Shown here piece by piece: positions 1 through 7,191 of a DNA stretch of 14,038 nt. Source of the stretch: DATFXF01 sp035258565 (GTDB lineage: Bacteria > Acidobacteriota > Terriglobia > Acidiferrales > UBA7541). Each line of letters opens with the position of its first letter. Positions within the stretch are counted from its first letter, which is position 1. The translations under genes and the position numbers were made by a program. Location: assembly GCA_035258565.1 (NCBI GenBank), contig DATFXF010000155.1:1-14038 (forward strand). Reading direction: 5' to 3'. The notes under the pieces are model-generated. The model was not told the DNA's origin. It saw nothing but the letters and a program-made list of their open reading frames with translations, and searched no databases.

Positions 1-289
1 CGCGAAACGACATTATCGCACCGCCCCTCGGGCCCGGCAACTCGCCCAGACGACTTACCGCTTCTCTGCCCGGCCGAGCGCTGCCCATACCAATTCCTTC
101 GCCCTCCAACAACAGACGTCAATGCTTCCCGCCTGCGACAGGCCACGCAGACTCCGATGCCCACCGATCGTGGCTTTCGGGAGATCAGTCGATCGAGTCG
201 CGGCCTGGCAGCAGTTCTCGACTGGCGCGATTCGGGCTTCCATCCCTCCACCTGAGCTCAAACAACAGCCGCAGGACGGTTCGTGCCCA
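1..289. other. Intergenic/non-coding stretch at left edge
   Basis: No credible coding region is seen on either strand. The open frames that cross it are continuations of frames antisense to or out of register with the phosphoesterase gene, and they have no family resemblance. No tRNA-like cloverleaf or rRNA segment was recognised. The only structure noted is a 7-bp inverted repeat, CAGTCGA (186-192) with TCGACTG (218-224), separated by 25 nt. It lies downstream of the phosphoesterase stop and has no T-run, so I do not call it a terminator. Confidence 0.5.
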
Positions 290-1606
290 CTAGCCGCGGC
301 GGAGAACCAACAGCGTGATTTCGGGCGGGACCCCGATGCGCACTGGCGCACCGATCGTGCCCAGACCGCGATTCACGTAGAGAAAAGCAGAGGCTACCGC
401 TGGGGGGCGAGCGGCGGGAGGGGAAACGTCTACCGGGGTACGTTCCGAGGCGGAGGAGCAGAACGGACGGCAGTAGAGGCCGGCGATATACGGGGTAAAG
501 AACCGCGCCGGGCTCCAGCGATGATCGAGGATTTCCACCCGCACCTGGCCGCCGTGCGTGTGACCAGCAAGGGTCAGCGCGATGCCCAGCTCGGCGGCAC
601 GTGGAAACACATTGGGATTATGCGAAAGCAGAATGTTCGGCGCGTCGCGTCGCACGAGTCGTTCGACGCCCACCAGCTTGAGAAGGCGCCGGCCATCGCG
701 GCCGCGCTCGCGCTGGTAATCCACCCCAATCAGGTTGAACGGCTGGCCGCGCCAAACCAGCTCGGTGTTCTCCTGGCGCAAGATGTGCATGCCGGCTTGG
801 TGAAAAAGCTCCGCCGTATACTCCTCGGCATCGGCGTAGATTTCGTGGTTGCCGTTCGAGCCCCAGACGCCGAGCGGCGCGCGAAGCCGCGCAAGCTCTT
901 CGACGCAGGCTTCCAGAGGATCGCTGGGACCAGTGATGAAGTCGCCGGTGACGACCGCGAGGTCCGCGCACAGCTCATTGGCCATTTCGACTGCGCGGCG
1001 CACCTGTTCGCGCGGCATGTAGCCGCCGATATGGATGTCGCTCAACTGCGCGATGCGCAGGCCATCGAGCGCCCGAGGCAGCGCGGGGATCGGCACTTCG
1101 ACGCGCTCGGAGCAGTAGCGCAGCCGCTCGGCGGCAAAGCCGTAGAGGGCGCCGATAAACGGCACAGCCCCGGCCAGATACGTGGCCGTCTCGAAGAAAT
1201 ACCGCCGCGACGGATTCTGGAGCGCCGGCTGGGCGGGGGCGGGCCACAAGCGGCCTCGGATGCGCCGTACCCGGCCCCACATCCACTCGGCGACGGCAAC
1301 ACAGTGAACGGCAACGAAGGCCAGAAAAGCGCTCGAGAGCCACAGGCTGACGAGTGCAGTGATTCCCCTTTCGTGCAGGAAGTCGCGGTAATACCCCGGC
1401 GCCACTCCACCCAAGGCGCCGAGCACAACCAGCAGCAACGCAACCACCCAGGCTGCCCGAAGCAAGCGCCCGAGCACCGGGCGCCTCACACCTCCGATGA
1501 GTTTCCACGCACGGCGAAACCAGTAGCGTTGCGAGAGATAGAGAAGCAACAGAATCACCGAGAAAAAGACGGTCCGATAGGAGAAGAAGGCCCCGTGAGC
1601 AGCCAA
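290..1606 (-). CDS. Membrane-anchored metallophosphoesterase (YkuE/YaeI-like)
   Basis: This is a calcineurin-like metal-dependent phosphoesterase with a membrane N-terminal part, about 438 aa. Hydrophobic segments lie at about residues 10-25, 52-71, 85-106 and 141-160. The catalytic domain follows with the full motif set: SDIH (D190, H192), GD (221-222), GNHE (252-255), a lone H329 in LLSHNP, and GHTHGG (348-353). The C-terminal YVNRGLGT block is typical of the YkuE/YaeI branch, some members of which act on lipid-linked substrates. The substrate here cannot be read from sequence. Start choice: a TTG at 1606 sits 5 nt after GAGGTGA (1612-1618), a near-perfect Shine-Dalgarno, and gives the natural N-terminus MLAAHGAFFS. 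A GTG at 1642 would add 12 residues but has no ribosome site. An A/P/S-rich insertion at about 379-407 lies between the GLY and YVNRGLG motifs. It diverges from the DinB-like gene. Confidence 0.9.
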   Translation of the reverse strand: MAAHGAFFSYRTVFFSVILLLLYLSQRYWFRRAWKLIGGVRRPVLGRLLRAAWVVALLLVVLGALGGVAPGYYRDFLHERGITALVSLWLSSAFLAFVAVHCVAVAEWMWGRVRRIRGRLWPAPAQPALQNPSRRYFFETATYLAGAVPFIGALYGFAAERLRYCSERVEVPIPALPRALDGLRIAQLSDIHIGGYMPREQVRRAVEMANELCADLAVVTGDFITGPSDPLEACVEELARLRAPLGVWGSNGNHEIYADAEEYTAELFHQAGMHILRQENTELVWRGQPFNLIGVDYQRERGRDGRRLLKLVGVERLVRRDAPNILLSHNPNVFPRAAELGIALTLAGHTHGGQVRVEILDHRWSPARFFTPYIAGLYCRPFCSSASERTPVDVSPPAARPPAVASAFLYVNRGLGTIGAPVRIGVPPEITLLVLRRG

Positions 1607-1638
1607 AAGCGTCACCTCATGTGCAACACAAAATCTTA

Positions 1639-1668
1639 CCACGACCGCGGCGCCCTACTTGGTCGTGG
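1639..1668. promoter_or_regulatory. 8-bp inverted repeat in divergent intergenic region
   Basis: CCACGACC (1639-1646) and GGTCGTGG (1661-1668) form a perfect 8-bp inverted repeat with a 14-nt spacer. It lies between the divergent phosphoesterase and DinB-like genes, upstream of the preferred TTG start of the former. It could be an operator or a 5'-leader hairpin. No good -10/-35 pair could be placed with it. Confidence 0.35.
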
Positions 1669-1690
1669 ACTCTGGCGAGGTGCCGTGGTA

Positions 1691-1723
1691 GGCTCCCCCC
1701 GCCTCAAACCACGCCAGGGAGCC
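1691..1723 (+). promoter_or_regulatory. Hairpin covering the ribosome-binding site of the DinB-like gene
   Basis: GGCTCCC (1691-1697) is perfectly complementary to GGGAGCC (1717-1723). The second arm contains the AGGGAG Shine-Dalgarno (1716-1721), which sits 6 nt before the ATG at 1728. The fold would hide the ribosome site. A competing pairing exists between CTGGCG (1672-1677) and CGCCAG (1712-1717), which partly overlaps the same arm. The complementarity is directly visible; a regulatory role is inference. Confidence 0.4.
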
Positions 1724-1727
1724 GATT

Positions 1728-2306
1728 ATGACCAAGAGCCTCTTTTGGGTGACGCTGGTTGCAGTGCTGGTGTGCTTGGCCGCTCCTGCACTTGCGCCAC
1801 AAGGCAAGGTCCCCGAAAAGCCGCCGCAACCTGCGCAAGGCCCCTCCGCCGAAGTGCTGAGGGCGTGGAACGGCATCGGACGAAAGCTGATCACCATGGC
1901 CGAGGATTTTCCCGAGGACAAGTATGACTTCAAGCCCCAGCCCCCGATGCGCACCTTTGCCGAGCAAGTGCTGCACGTCGCAGGTACGAACTACGTGCTG
2001 CTGAGCGCCGTGAAGGGAAGCCAGATGGGGCCAGGCACAGAAGATCCTGACCGCAAGACCTACAAGACCAAAGCCGATGTTCTTGCGCTGCTAAAAAAGT
2101 CCGTGGACGATGGGGCGACCGTGATCCAGGAGATCGGCGACGCCGGAATGTCGAAGACAGTAAAATACCCGTATGGCAATCGCTTGGTCAGCGCGAACTT
2201 TGTTTTCATGGAAACCGCTGAGCATGCCGGCGAGCACTACGGCCAGTTGGTCGTCTATTACCGCTTGAACGGAATCGTCCCACCGGCGTCGCGGCCGCGG
2301 CAGTAG
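1728..2306 (+). CDS. Secreted DinB-family protein
   Basis: A 192-aa protein of the DinB/YfiT four-helix-bundle superfamily, whose members usually bind a divalent metal through three histidines. Residues 1 to about 23 form a signal peptide (TKS, a hydrophobic stretch, then AAPALA), so the protein is probably exported. A proline-rich linker (about 24-40) leads into the DinB bundle. The candidate metal ligands are H83 in VLHVAGTNY and H166 and H170 in AEHAGEHYGQL, the usual arrangement of one early and two late histidines. ATG at 1728 is preceded by AGGGAG with 6-nt spacing. Some family members are thiol-dependent transferases, but no substrate can be assigned here. The site is overlapped by a potential hairpin (1691-1723). 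Downstream lies an unrelated methyltransferase on the same strand, 93 bp away. Confidence 0.85.
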   Translation: MTKSLFWVTLVAVLVCLAAPALAPQGKVPEKPPQPAQGPSAEVLRAWNGIGRKLITMAEDFPEDKYDFKPQPPMRTFAEQVLHVAGTNYVLLSAVKGSQMGPGTEDPDRKTYKTKADVLALLKKSVDDGATVIQEIGDAGMSKTVKYPYGNRLVSANFVFMETAEHAGEHYGQLVVYYRLNGIVPPASRPRQ

Positions 2307-2310
2307 TTTC

Positions 2311-2340
2311 CTGGCCCGCGCCTGCGCGCAGCTTAAATTT
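2311..2340 (+). terminator. Possible weak terminator after the DinB-like gene
   Basis: A GC-rich imperfect hairpin (CTG...CGCG, loop CCTG, CGCG...CAG, 2311-2331) begins 5 nt after the stop and is followed by CTTAAATTT. The stem is short and interrupted, and the T-run is broken, so this is a weak candidate. Confidence 0.3.
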
Positions 2341-2364
2341 CAGTACCCAGGCTGAGGATAGCAC

Positions 2365-2399
2365 TCGACCGGGGACGACACTTCGTTTAGCATGACCGT
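2365..2399 (+). promoter_or_regulatory. Candidate sigma-70-type promoter, leaderless, for the methyltransferase
   Basis: TCGACC (2365-2370, 4/6 to TTGACA), a 17-nt spacer, and TAGCAT (2388-2393, 4/6 to TATAAT). The ATG starts at 2400, just 6 nt after the -10, so transcription would begin at or next to the start codon. No Shine-Dalgarno is present upstream of this ATG. Confidence 0.4.
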
Positions 2400-3047
2400 A
2401 TGAGAGGCCTCAGCAGGCCACTGGTAGCCGCCGAGGCAAAGCGCATCAGCTACGCGCTGTTCGCCGCGGAGGCCCTGGGCGATTACTTCACGACAGCGAG
2501 CATCGTGCCCAGCTCGCGCCACCTGGCTCGAGCCATGCTCGAGCCGCTGCCGCTTGCCAACGCTCGCGTGGTTGTGGAGCTGGGTCCAGGCACAGGTGCC
2601 ATCACACGAGCCCTGCTCGAGTTCTTGCCGCGACGAGCGAGGCTACTGGCCTTGGAGTTGAATCCCCGTTTTTGCCATTACCTCGAGCGAAGGCTCCCCG
2701 ATCCGCGCTTGCTGGTGATCAACGCAAGCGCCGAGACGGTTGGGGGGTACCTCGATCAACTTGGTTGCCAGCGAGTGGACGCAGTCGTATCGTCGCTGGG
2801 CCTGAGCTTCATGTCCGATTTGCAACGCAAGACCATCCTGCGCGAGTTGCTTTCCTACTTGGACGAGAAAAGCATGTTCACCCAATACCACTATCTCGGG
2901 GCCCGACTGGGCAACGTTTTCTCGCCGGCATGGGAGCCTGGGCGGAGCAGCGTTGCGGGGCTGCTGCGCCAGCATTTTCGCTCGATCCACACCCGCACGG
3001 TCTGGCGTAACTTTCCCCCCGCCGTTGTTTTCGCCTGTAAGAAGTAG
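2400..3047 (+). CDS. SAM-dependent methyltransferase, phospholipid N-methyltransferase (PmtA)-like
   Basis: A 215-aa class I SAM methyltransferase. Motif I is VVELGPGTGAITRALL (58-73) and the ribose-binding acidic residue is E86 in LALELNP. The post-I region is DAVVSSLGLSFM (127-138). The N-terminal TTASIVPSSRHLARAM segment (31-46), just before motif I, is typical of PmtA-like enzymes, which methylate phosphatidylethanolamine toward phosphatidylcholine at the membrane face. The rRNA adenine dimethylase family shares the same fold but would need an N/D-PPY-like motif IV, which is absent, so I favour the lipid methyltransferase assignment. The ATG at 2400 lacks a Shine-Dalgarno and is probably leaderless. 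The gene converges with the YyaL-like gene across 29 bp. Confidence 0.8.
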   Translation: MRGLSRPLVAAEAKRISYALFAAEALGDYFTTASIVPSSRHLARAMLEPLPLANARVVVELGPGTGAITRALLEFLPRRARLLALELNPRFCHYLERRLPDPRLLVINASAETVGGYLDQLGCQRVDAVVSSLGLSFMSDLQRKTILRELLSYLDEKSMFTQYHYLGARLGNVFSPAWEPGRSSVAGLLRQHFRSIHTRTVWRNFPPAVVFACKK

Positions 3048-3076
3048 CTGGGTCTCGCCGAACAAGCGAACACAGA

Positions 3077-5206
3077 CTAGCGCGCAGCCACGCTGGAGGC
3101 GATTCCTACCAGCATCTCCTTCAATTTCTCGGGGTCACTGACGGGCGGCAGGCACGTACTCTCCACGCAGACCACGGCCTGCGCGACCTCCGCCGGGAGA
3201 TGCGGGATGGTCTCTTTCCAGGCCGGGGGGAGGCCATTGCTCGAGATGCGTTCCGGCGTGGCGCGCAGGACCGCTTTTCCGAAGCGATAAACACCGTGCG
3301 CCGCCTGCTCGAGCTCGAGCGCCTGCTGATCGGCTCCGCGGCCGGTGACGATCACCTGGAGCGGATGGCGTGCGTGCAGCACGGCTGCCAGGCCGTAGGT
3401 GGCGGCAAAGATGCCGTACTGCGGCGCGATGCCGGCAAACGCTTCGAGTGTCCGCTCGGCGTGCTCGCGGTAAAGCGCATTGCCGGTGTAGGCATGCAGG
3501 CGGTCGAGCAGCATGGCCGCCACAGCGTTTGAGCCAGGGGTGGGCGAATCCTGCAGCGGCTTGCGGCGCACGTCGAGGCCGCCTATCGGCGCGGCGTCAG
3601 TGGGGCGATCGAAGAAACCGCCCGATTCAGAGTCGAAGTACCCGGCCAGGGTACGCTGCACGGCCGCCTCGGCCGCTCGGAAATAGCGGCGATCAAGCGT
3701 GTCCTCGTAGGCGTCGAGCAGGGCCGTGGCCGTAAATACCTGGTCGTCGAGCACGCCGTCGAGCCATGCCGCCCGGGCGGGACTGACGCGATGGGCAAAA
3801 CCCCGCTCGGGATGCCAAGCCTCGGCCAGGATACGGTCGAGCGTCTTGAGCGCGAAGCCGCGGCAGCTCTCCCCGAGCGCACCGCCGAGCGCACGGTAGG
3901 CTTCTAGATATGCCGAAACGAACATGGCGTTCCAGGCCACGTAGAGCGTGGTATCCACATAAGGCGTAGGGCGCTCAAGGCGGGCGGCAAGCAGCTTGCC
4001 CTTGGCGCCAGCGATGAGCAGGCGCACAGCAGATTCGGTAATGCCCAGGCTGCTGGCGATTTCGTTCGGCTCGCGGGCCATCCATAGGACATTTTTTGCC
4101 GGGTTGTGGTGCATCTCGCCGTGCGCCTCGACGTCGTAGAAGAGCTCCATCACCCTTGCTTCCTCCGGCGTGAGCGCGGCGCGTAGCTCGTCGAGCGACC
4201 AGGTGAAATAGTCGCCGTCGTCCTCCAGCGAATAATCAGCGTCCTGGCTCGCGTAGAAGCCGCCGTGTGACTGGTCGGAGAGCACGCGGTTCACCCAGCC
4301 GATGATGCCTTCAGCCACTTCGCGGAAGAAGGCCCCCCCCGTCACCTGATAGCCGTGCAGGTAATTTTTCAGCAGTTCCGAATTGTCGTACGACATCTTC
4401 TCGAAGTGCGGCACGAGCCACTGCGCGTCCACCGAATAACGGTGGAAGCCGCCAGCGAGCTGATCGTACACCCCGCCGCGGCCCATCCTCTCGAGTGTGC
4501 TCTCCACCACGGTGAGCAGATGCTTTTCGCGGCTGACCTGGTAGCGCTCGAGCAGTAAGTCGATGGCCGATGCGTGTGGGAACTTGGGGGCCTGGCCGAA
4601 GCCCCCGTGGCGAAGGTCGAACATGCGCACGATCGAGTCCGCCAGGTCATCCACCACCCCTCGATCGAAGCCGGAGCGCCCTCCGGTAAACGCCTCTGCC
4701 TTCGCCACTGCTTCGGCGAGCGCGCCAGCGGCTCGGTCGACTTCAGCACGGCGGTTTCTGTAGGCATCGGCAATCGTCAGCAGGATGCGCTTGAAGCCCG
4801 GGCGGCCCATAGCGTCTTGGGGAGGAAAATAGGTTCCGCCAAAGAAGGGCTTGCCATCGGGTGTGAGGAAGCCGGTGAGCGGCCAGCCACCCTGGCCGGA
4901 GATGGCGCTGACAGCGGCCTGGTAGCGGGCGTCCACGTCGGGCCGTTCGTCGCGATCCACCTTCACGGGAATGAAGAACTGGTTAATGATCTCGGCGATT
5001 TCCGGGTTCTCGTAGCTTTCGCGATCAATGACGTGGCACCAGTGACACCATACGGCCCCGATATCGAGCAGGATGGGTTTGTCTTCTCGGCGAGCGCGCG
5101 CGAAGGCCTCCTCTCCCCACTCGTACCAGGCCACCGGCTGGTGCGCCGCGGAGCGAAGATAGGGACTTAAGGAGTTCTTGAGACGGCTTTCGGTTTGCTC
5201 GGTCAC
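3077..5206 (-). CDS. Thioredoxin-domain protein of the YyaL/DUF255 (SPATA20-like) family
   Basis: About 709 aa. The N-terminal domain (residues 1 to about 165) is a thioredoxin-like fold: it opens with NSLSPYLRSAAHQPVAWYEW and carries a CHWC redox motif (C54, C57) in AVWCHWCHVIDRESY. It continues with VKVDRDERPDVD and the GGWPLTGFLTPDG block diagnostic of this family. The rest (about 180-709) is helical and resembles the (alpha/alpha)6 barrel of glycosidase and epimerase folds, including HFEKMSYDN and QDADY segments. The family is widespread from bacteria to animals and its precise reaction is unsettled. Start choice: GTG at 5206 has GAAAGGG (5214-5220) 7 nt upstream and starts exactly where homology begins. 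An ATG at 5344 would add 46 unrelated residues and overlap the DUF2203 gene. It follows DUF2203 by 109 bp on the same strand. Confidence 0.92.
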   Translation of the reverse strand: MTEQTESRLKNSLSPYLRSAAHQPVAWYEWGEEAFARARREDKPILLDIGAVWCHWCHVIDRESYENPEIAEIINQFFIPVKVDRDERPDVDARYQAAVSAISGQGGWPLTGFLTPDGKPFFGGTYFPPQDAMGRPGFKRILLTIADAYRNRRAEVDRAAGALAEAVAKAEAFTGGRSGFDRGVVDDLADSIVRMFDLRHGGFGQAPKFPHASAIDLLLERYQVSREKHLLTVVESTLERMGRGGVYDQLAGGFHRYSVDAQWLVPHFEKMSYDNSELLKNYLHGYQVTGGAFFREVAEGIIGWVNRVLSDQSHGGFYASQDADYSLEDDGDYFTWSLDELRAALTPEEARVMELFYDVEAHGEMHHNPAKNVLWMAREPNEIASSLGITESAVRLLIAGAKGKLLAARLERPTPYVDTTLYVAWNAMFVSAYLEAYRALGGALGESCRGFALKTLDRILAEAWHPERGFAHRVSPARAAWLDGVLDDQVFTATALLDAYEDTLDRRYFRAAEAAVQRTLAGYFDSESGGFFDRPTDAAPIGGLDVRRKPLQDSPTPGSNAVAAMLLDRLHAYTGNALYREHAERTLEAFAGIAPQYGIFAATYGLAAVLHARHPLQVIVTGRGADQQALELEQAAHGVYRFGKAVLRATPERISSNGLPPAWKETIPHLPAEVAQAVVCVESTCLPPVSDPEKLKEMLVGIASSVAAR

Positions 5207-5315
5207 GTCTGCGCCCTTTCTGTTGCCGCCCTCGGACGGCGTTCCCGCGGAGTGGAGGAAGAGGCTAGGGTCAGCGCGATCAACGGTCGAGCCGAACTCA
5301 GGTTGCTTCCGGCCG

Positions 5316-5768
5316 CTACTGAATGGGCGAGCCAGGCCCTCCATCGCGTGGATCGAGCAGCTTGCGCCCGGCGAACCCCTCGTCCTGGCGGTGCCAGAAG
5401 CGGATGCGATCTTCGCCGAGCCGCCAACACAGGTACACCTCCTCGTTGTCGATCAGCGCCGGGAAATCGAGCAGGCCTACATCGAGGTCCTTGACGACAC
5501 AGCCGGTGGCTTCGATGCGTTCGAGCGCACTCTTGATCGCTTCGGCCAGCTGGTCGCGTTCCAGGCGGACCTTCGCGGTGCTCTCATAGGGCACCAGCAC
5601 ACCGCCCATCAGCATGATGCGGTTGGCTATCTGCGATAGCTTCTTGTCGAGCTCCCCCATCTTTCGACGGCAGTCGATGGCCTCGAGCAGGAGAGGCTCA
5701 ACCTCGCGGCGCGTGCGCTCGGCTTCGGTCAGCGTGAAAAGCTTCGGTTCGCGTTCTTCTTCACCCAT
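5316..5768 (-). CDS. DUF2203 family protein
   Basis: A 150-aa soluble protein with the complete DUF2203 signature: KLFTLTEAERTRREVEPLLL near the N-terminus, a central helical, charged region (about 28-80), and the C-terminal core GCVVKDLDVGLLDFPAL, EVYLCWRLGEDRIRFWH, DEGFAGRKLL. Length matches the family norm (about 120-150 aa). No enzymatic motif is evident and the function is unknown. It is found mainly in Acidobacteriota, Firmicutes and Chloroflexota, which supports the taxonomic guess. The ATG at 5768 has no clear Shine-Dalgarno, and the leader holds mutually exclusive hairpins shared with the nadA 3' end. It lies 57 bp downstream of nadA on the same strand, so co-transcription with attenuation is possible. 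Confidence 0.9.
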   Translation of the reverse strand: MGEEEREPKLFTLTEAERTRREVEPLLLEAIDCRRKMGELDKKLSQIANRIMLMGGVLVPYESTAKVRLERDQLAEAIKSALERIEATGCVVKDLDVGLLDFPALIDNEEVYLCWRLGEDRIRFWHRQDEGFAGRKLLDPRDGGPGSPIQ

Positions 5769-5788
5769 GTGCGTGGCATGCTCGCTAA

Positions 5789-5820
5789 CCCGCCTGAAAA
5801 GGCGGGATTGCGCCCGCCTT
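5789..5820 (-). terminator. Overlapping hairpins after nadA (terminator or attenuator-like)
   Basis: On the minus strand, three successive arms can pair in two exclusive ways. Arm 1, AAGGCGGG (5820-5813), pairs with arm 2, CCCGCCTT (5806-5799), as an 8-bp stem with a 6-nt loop. Its 3' side ends in TTTT (5801-5798 region, partly in the stem), which resembles a short intrinsic terminator. Alternatively arm 2 (5806-5800) pairs with arm 3, AGGCGGG (5795-5789), as a 7-bp stem with a 4-nt loop. Arm 1 starts 5 nt after the nadA stop. Confidence 0.5.
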
Positions 5821-5825
5821 CCAGT

Positions 5826-7022
5826 TCAGTGCAGACTCAACATCCGCTCGAGCGCCACCTGCGCCCACTGGCGGGTCTGGTCTTCCACGACAATGCGATT
5901 GACCACTTGGCCCGCACCCAGGTTCTCGAGCGCCCAGAGCAGGTGCCGCGGCGAAATGCGGAACATCGTCGTGCAGACACAAACGCTGGGATCGAGCGAC
6001 ATCACCCGGCGGTCCGGCCACTCTTTGCTCAGGCGGTTGACCAGATGAATCTCCGTGCCCACCGCCCAGGTCGTGCCGGGCTCGGCTTCCGTGACTCGGC
6101 GGATGATCTGCTCGGTCGACCCGGCCTCATCGGCCATTTGTACGACTTCCCAGCGGCACTCCGGGTGAACGATCACGCGGACGCCGGGCTCGGCGCGGCG
6201 CACGCGCTCGACGTGCTCGGGCCGAAACCGCTGGTGCACGGAACAATAGCCCTTCCAAAGAATGACGCGCGCGGCGCGAATCGCTTCAGGAGTGTTGCCG
6301 CCGAGCTCTTCGCGAGGATCCCAAACGATCATCTGCTCGAGCGGGATGCCCATCGCGTAGGCTGTGTTGCGCCCCAGGTGCTCGTCGGGCAGGAAAAGCA
6401 CGCGCTCGCCTCCGGCACCCTTGCGATCGCCATTACCCGGCGAAAACGCCCAGCGCATCACGGCGGCGGCGTTCGAACTGGTCGTGACCGCACCCCCGTG
6501 CTCACCCGTGAATGCCTTGATGGCGGCGGAAGAATTCATGTAGGTGAGGGGGACGACGCGCAGGTCGCCCAATGACTCGAGCTCTGACCAGCAGGTCTCG
6601 ACCTGGCCAATTTCAGCCATGTCGGCCATCGAGCAGCCCGCGGCGAGATCGGGCAGGATCACTTGCTGGTGCGGCCGGCGCAGGATGTCCGCGCTCTCCG
6701 CCATGAAATGGACGCCGCAAAAGACGATGGAGCGTGCCTCGGCGGTCGCAGCCTGCTGAGAAAGCTTGAGCGAGTCTCCGCGGAAGTCGGCGAATTTGAT
6801 GACCTCATCGCGCTGGTAGTGATGCCCCAGAATGACCACGTCGCTGCCCAAGCGGGCTTTGGCGCGGGCGATGCGTTCGTCGAGCGAATGGTCCGGGGTA
6901 AGCAGGTAGCTATCGAAGTCGCAGCCCACTCCCGGCTCGATTTCCGGCGCGCGGATGGTGGCCGGCGGGGGGCTTCCCGCTAGCGGGGAAGCGCTCAGGA
7001 TCTCTACCAGGTTGTCCATCAT
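5826..7022 (-). CDS. nadA: Quinolinate synthase A
   Basis: NadA condenses iminoaspartate with dihydroxyacetone phosphate to quinolinate, the precursor of NAD, in the cytosol, using an oxygen-sensitive [4Fe-4S] cluster. The 398-aa length is that of the long form. Conserved blocks in order: ILGHHYQRDEV (64-74), FADFRGDSLKLSQ (78-90), FCGVHFMAESADIL (101-114), YMNSSAAIKA (161-170), LFLPDEHLGRNTA (209-221), HPEC (286-289) and TEIHLVNRL (323-331). Cluster ligand candidates are C130 (AAGCSM), C260 (KGYCSVH) and C348 or C350 (SVCVCTTMFRISP). The start ATG at 7022 is preceded by GGAAGAAGAAGAG; an adjacent in-frame ATG at 7019 is equally possible. No nadB or nadC lies nearby. It diverges from the saccharopine-dehydrogenase-like gene. 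Confidence 0.97.
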   Translation of the reverse strand: MMDNLVEILSASPLAGSPPPATIRAPEIEPGVGCDFDSYLLTPDHSLDERIARAKARLGSDVVILGHHYQRDEVIKFADFRGDSLKLSQQAATAEARSIVFCGVHFMAESADILRRPHQQVILPDLAAGCSMADMAEIGQVETCWSELESLGDLRVVPLTYMNSSAAIKAFTGEHGGAVTTSSNAAAVMRWAFSPGNGDRKGAGGERVLFLPDEHLGRNTAYAMGIPLEQMIVWDPREELGGNTPEAIRAARVILWKGYCSVHQRFRPEHVERVRRAEPGVRVIVHPECRWEVVQMADEAGSTEQIIRRVTEAEPGTTWAVGTEIHLVNRLSKEWPDRRVMSLDPSVCVCTTMFRISPRHLLWALENLGAGQVVNRIVVEDQTRQWAQVALERMLSLH

Positions 7023-7161
7023 CTCTTCTTCTTCCGGAAGTTGTCCTGCTCTCTATTCTCCCTCTTATGATGCTCCGAATCCAGTGCTGGGCTCCGGACG
7101 CTCCGGGCGGGGCAGCCCTGGAGCCGACCGCTGAGGGAGTAGCTCGGAAGCCGAAGCCTGA

Positions 7162-7191
7162 GGGCACAAGTTGTGCTAGAGTGCCCCCTCG
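7162..7191 (+). promoter_or_regulatory. Extended -10 promoter with dyad operator before the oxidoreductase gene
   Basis: GCACAA (7164-7169), one G, then TTGTGC (7171-7176) is a perfect 6-1-6 dyad. It is nested in a second pair, GGGCAC (7162-7167) and GTGCCC (7181-7186). Directly abutting it is TGCTAGAGT (7174-7182), an extended -10 (TGn plus TAGAGT, 4/6), without a recognisable -35. The ATG follows at 7192, 9 nt after the -10, with no Shine-Dalgarno. This layout suggests a repressible, nearly leaderless promoter. Confidence 0.4.

Noticed and set aside
1..289. Possible tRNA or small RNA at the left edge
   Set aside because: No cloverleaf arms, no TTCGA-type T-loop in the right context and no CCA end were found.
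122..1927. A 601-codon open frame on the plus strand antisense to the phosphoesterase
   Set aside because: It has no family resemblance, is rich in R, A, G and P as expected from antisense of GC-rich coding DNA, and runs into the DinB-like gene in another frame.
2392..2403. ATGACCGTATGA, a three-codon frame overlapping the methyltransferase start
   Set aside because: It is too short and has no ribosome site; it overlaps the ATG by chance, although it could be a minimal leader.
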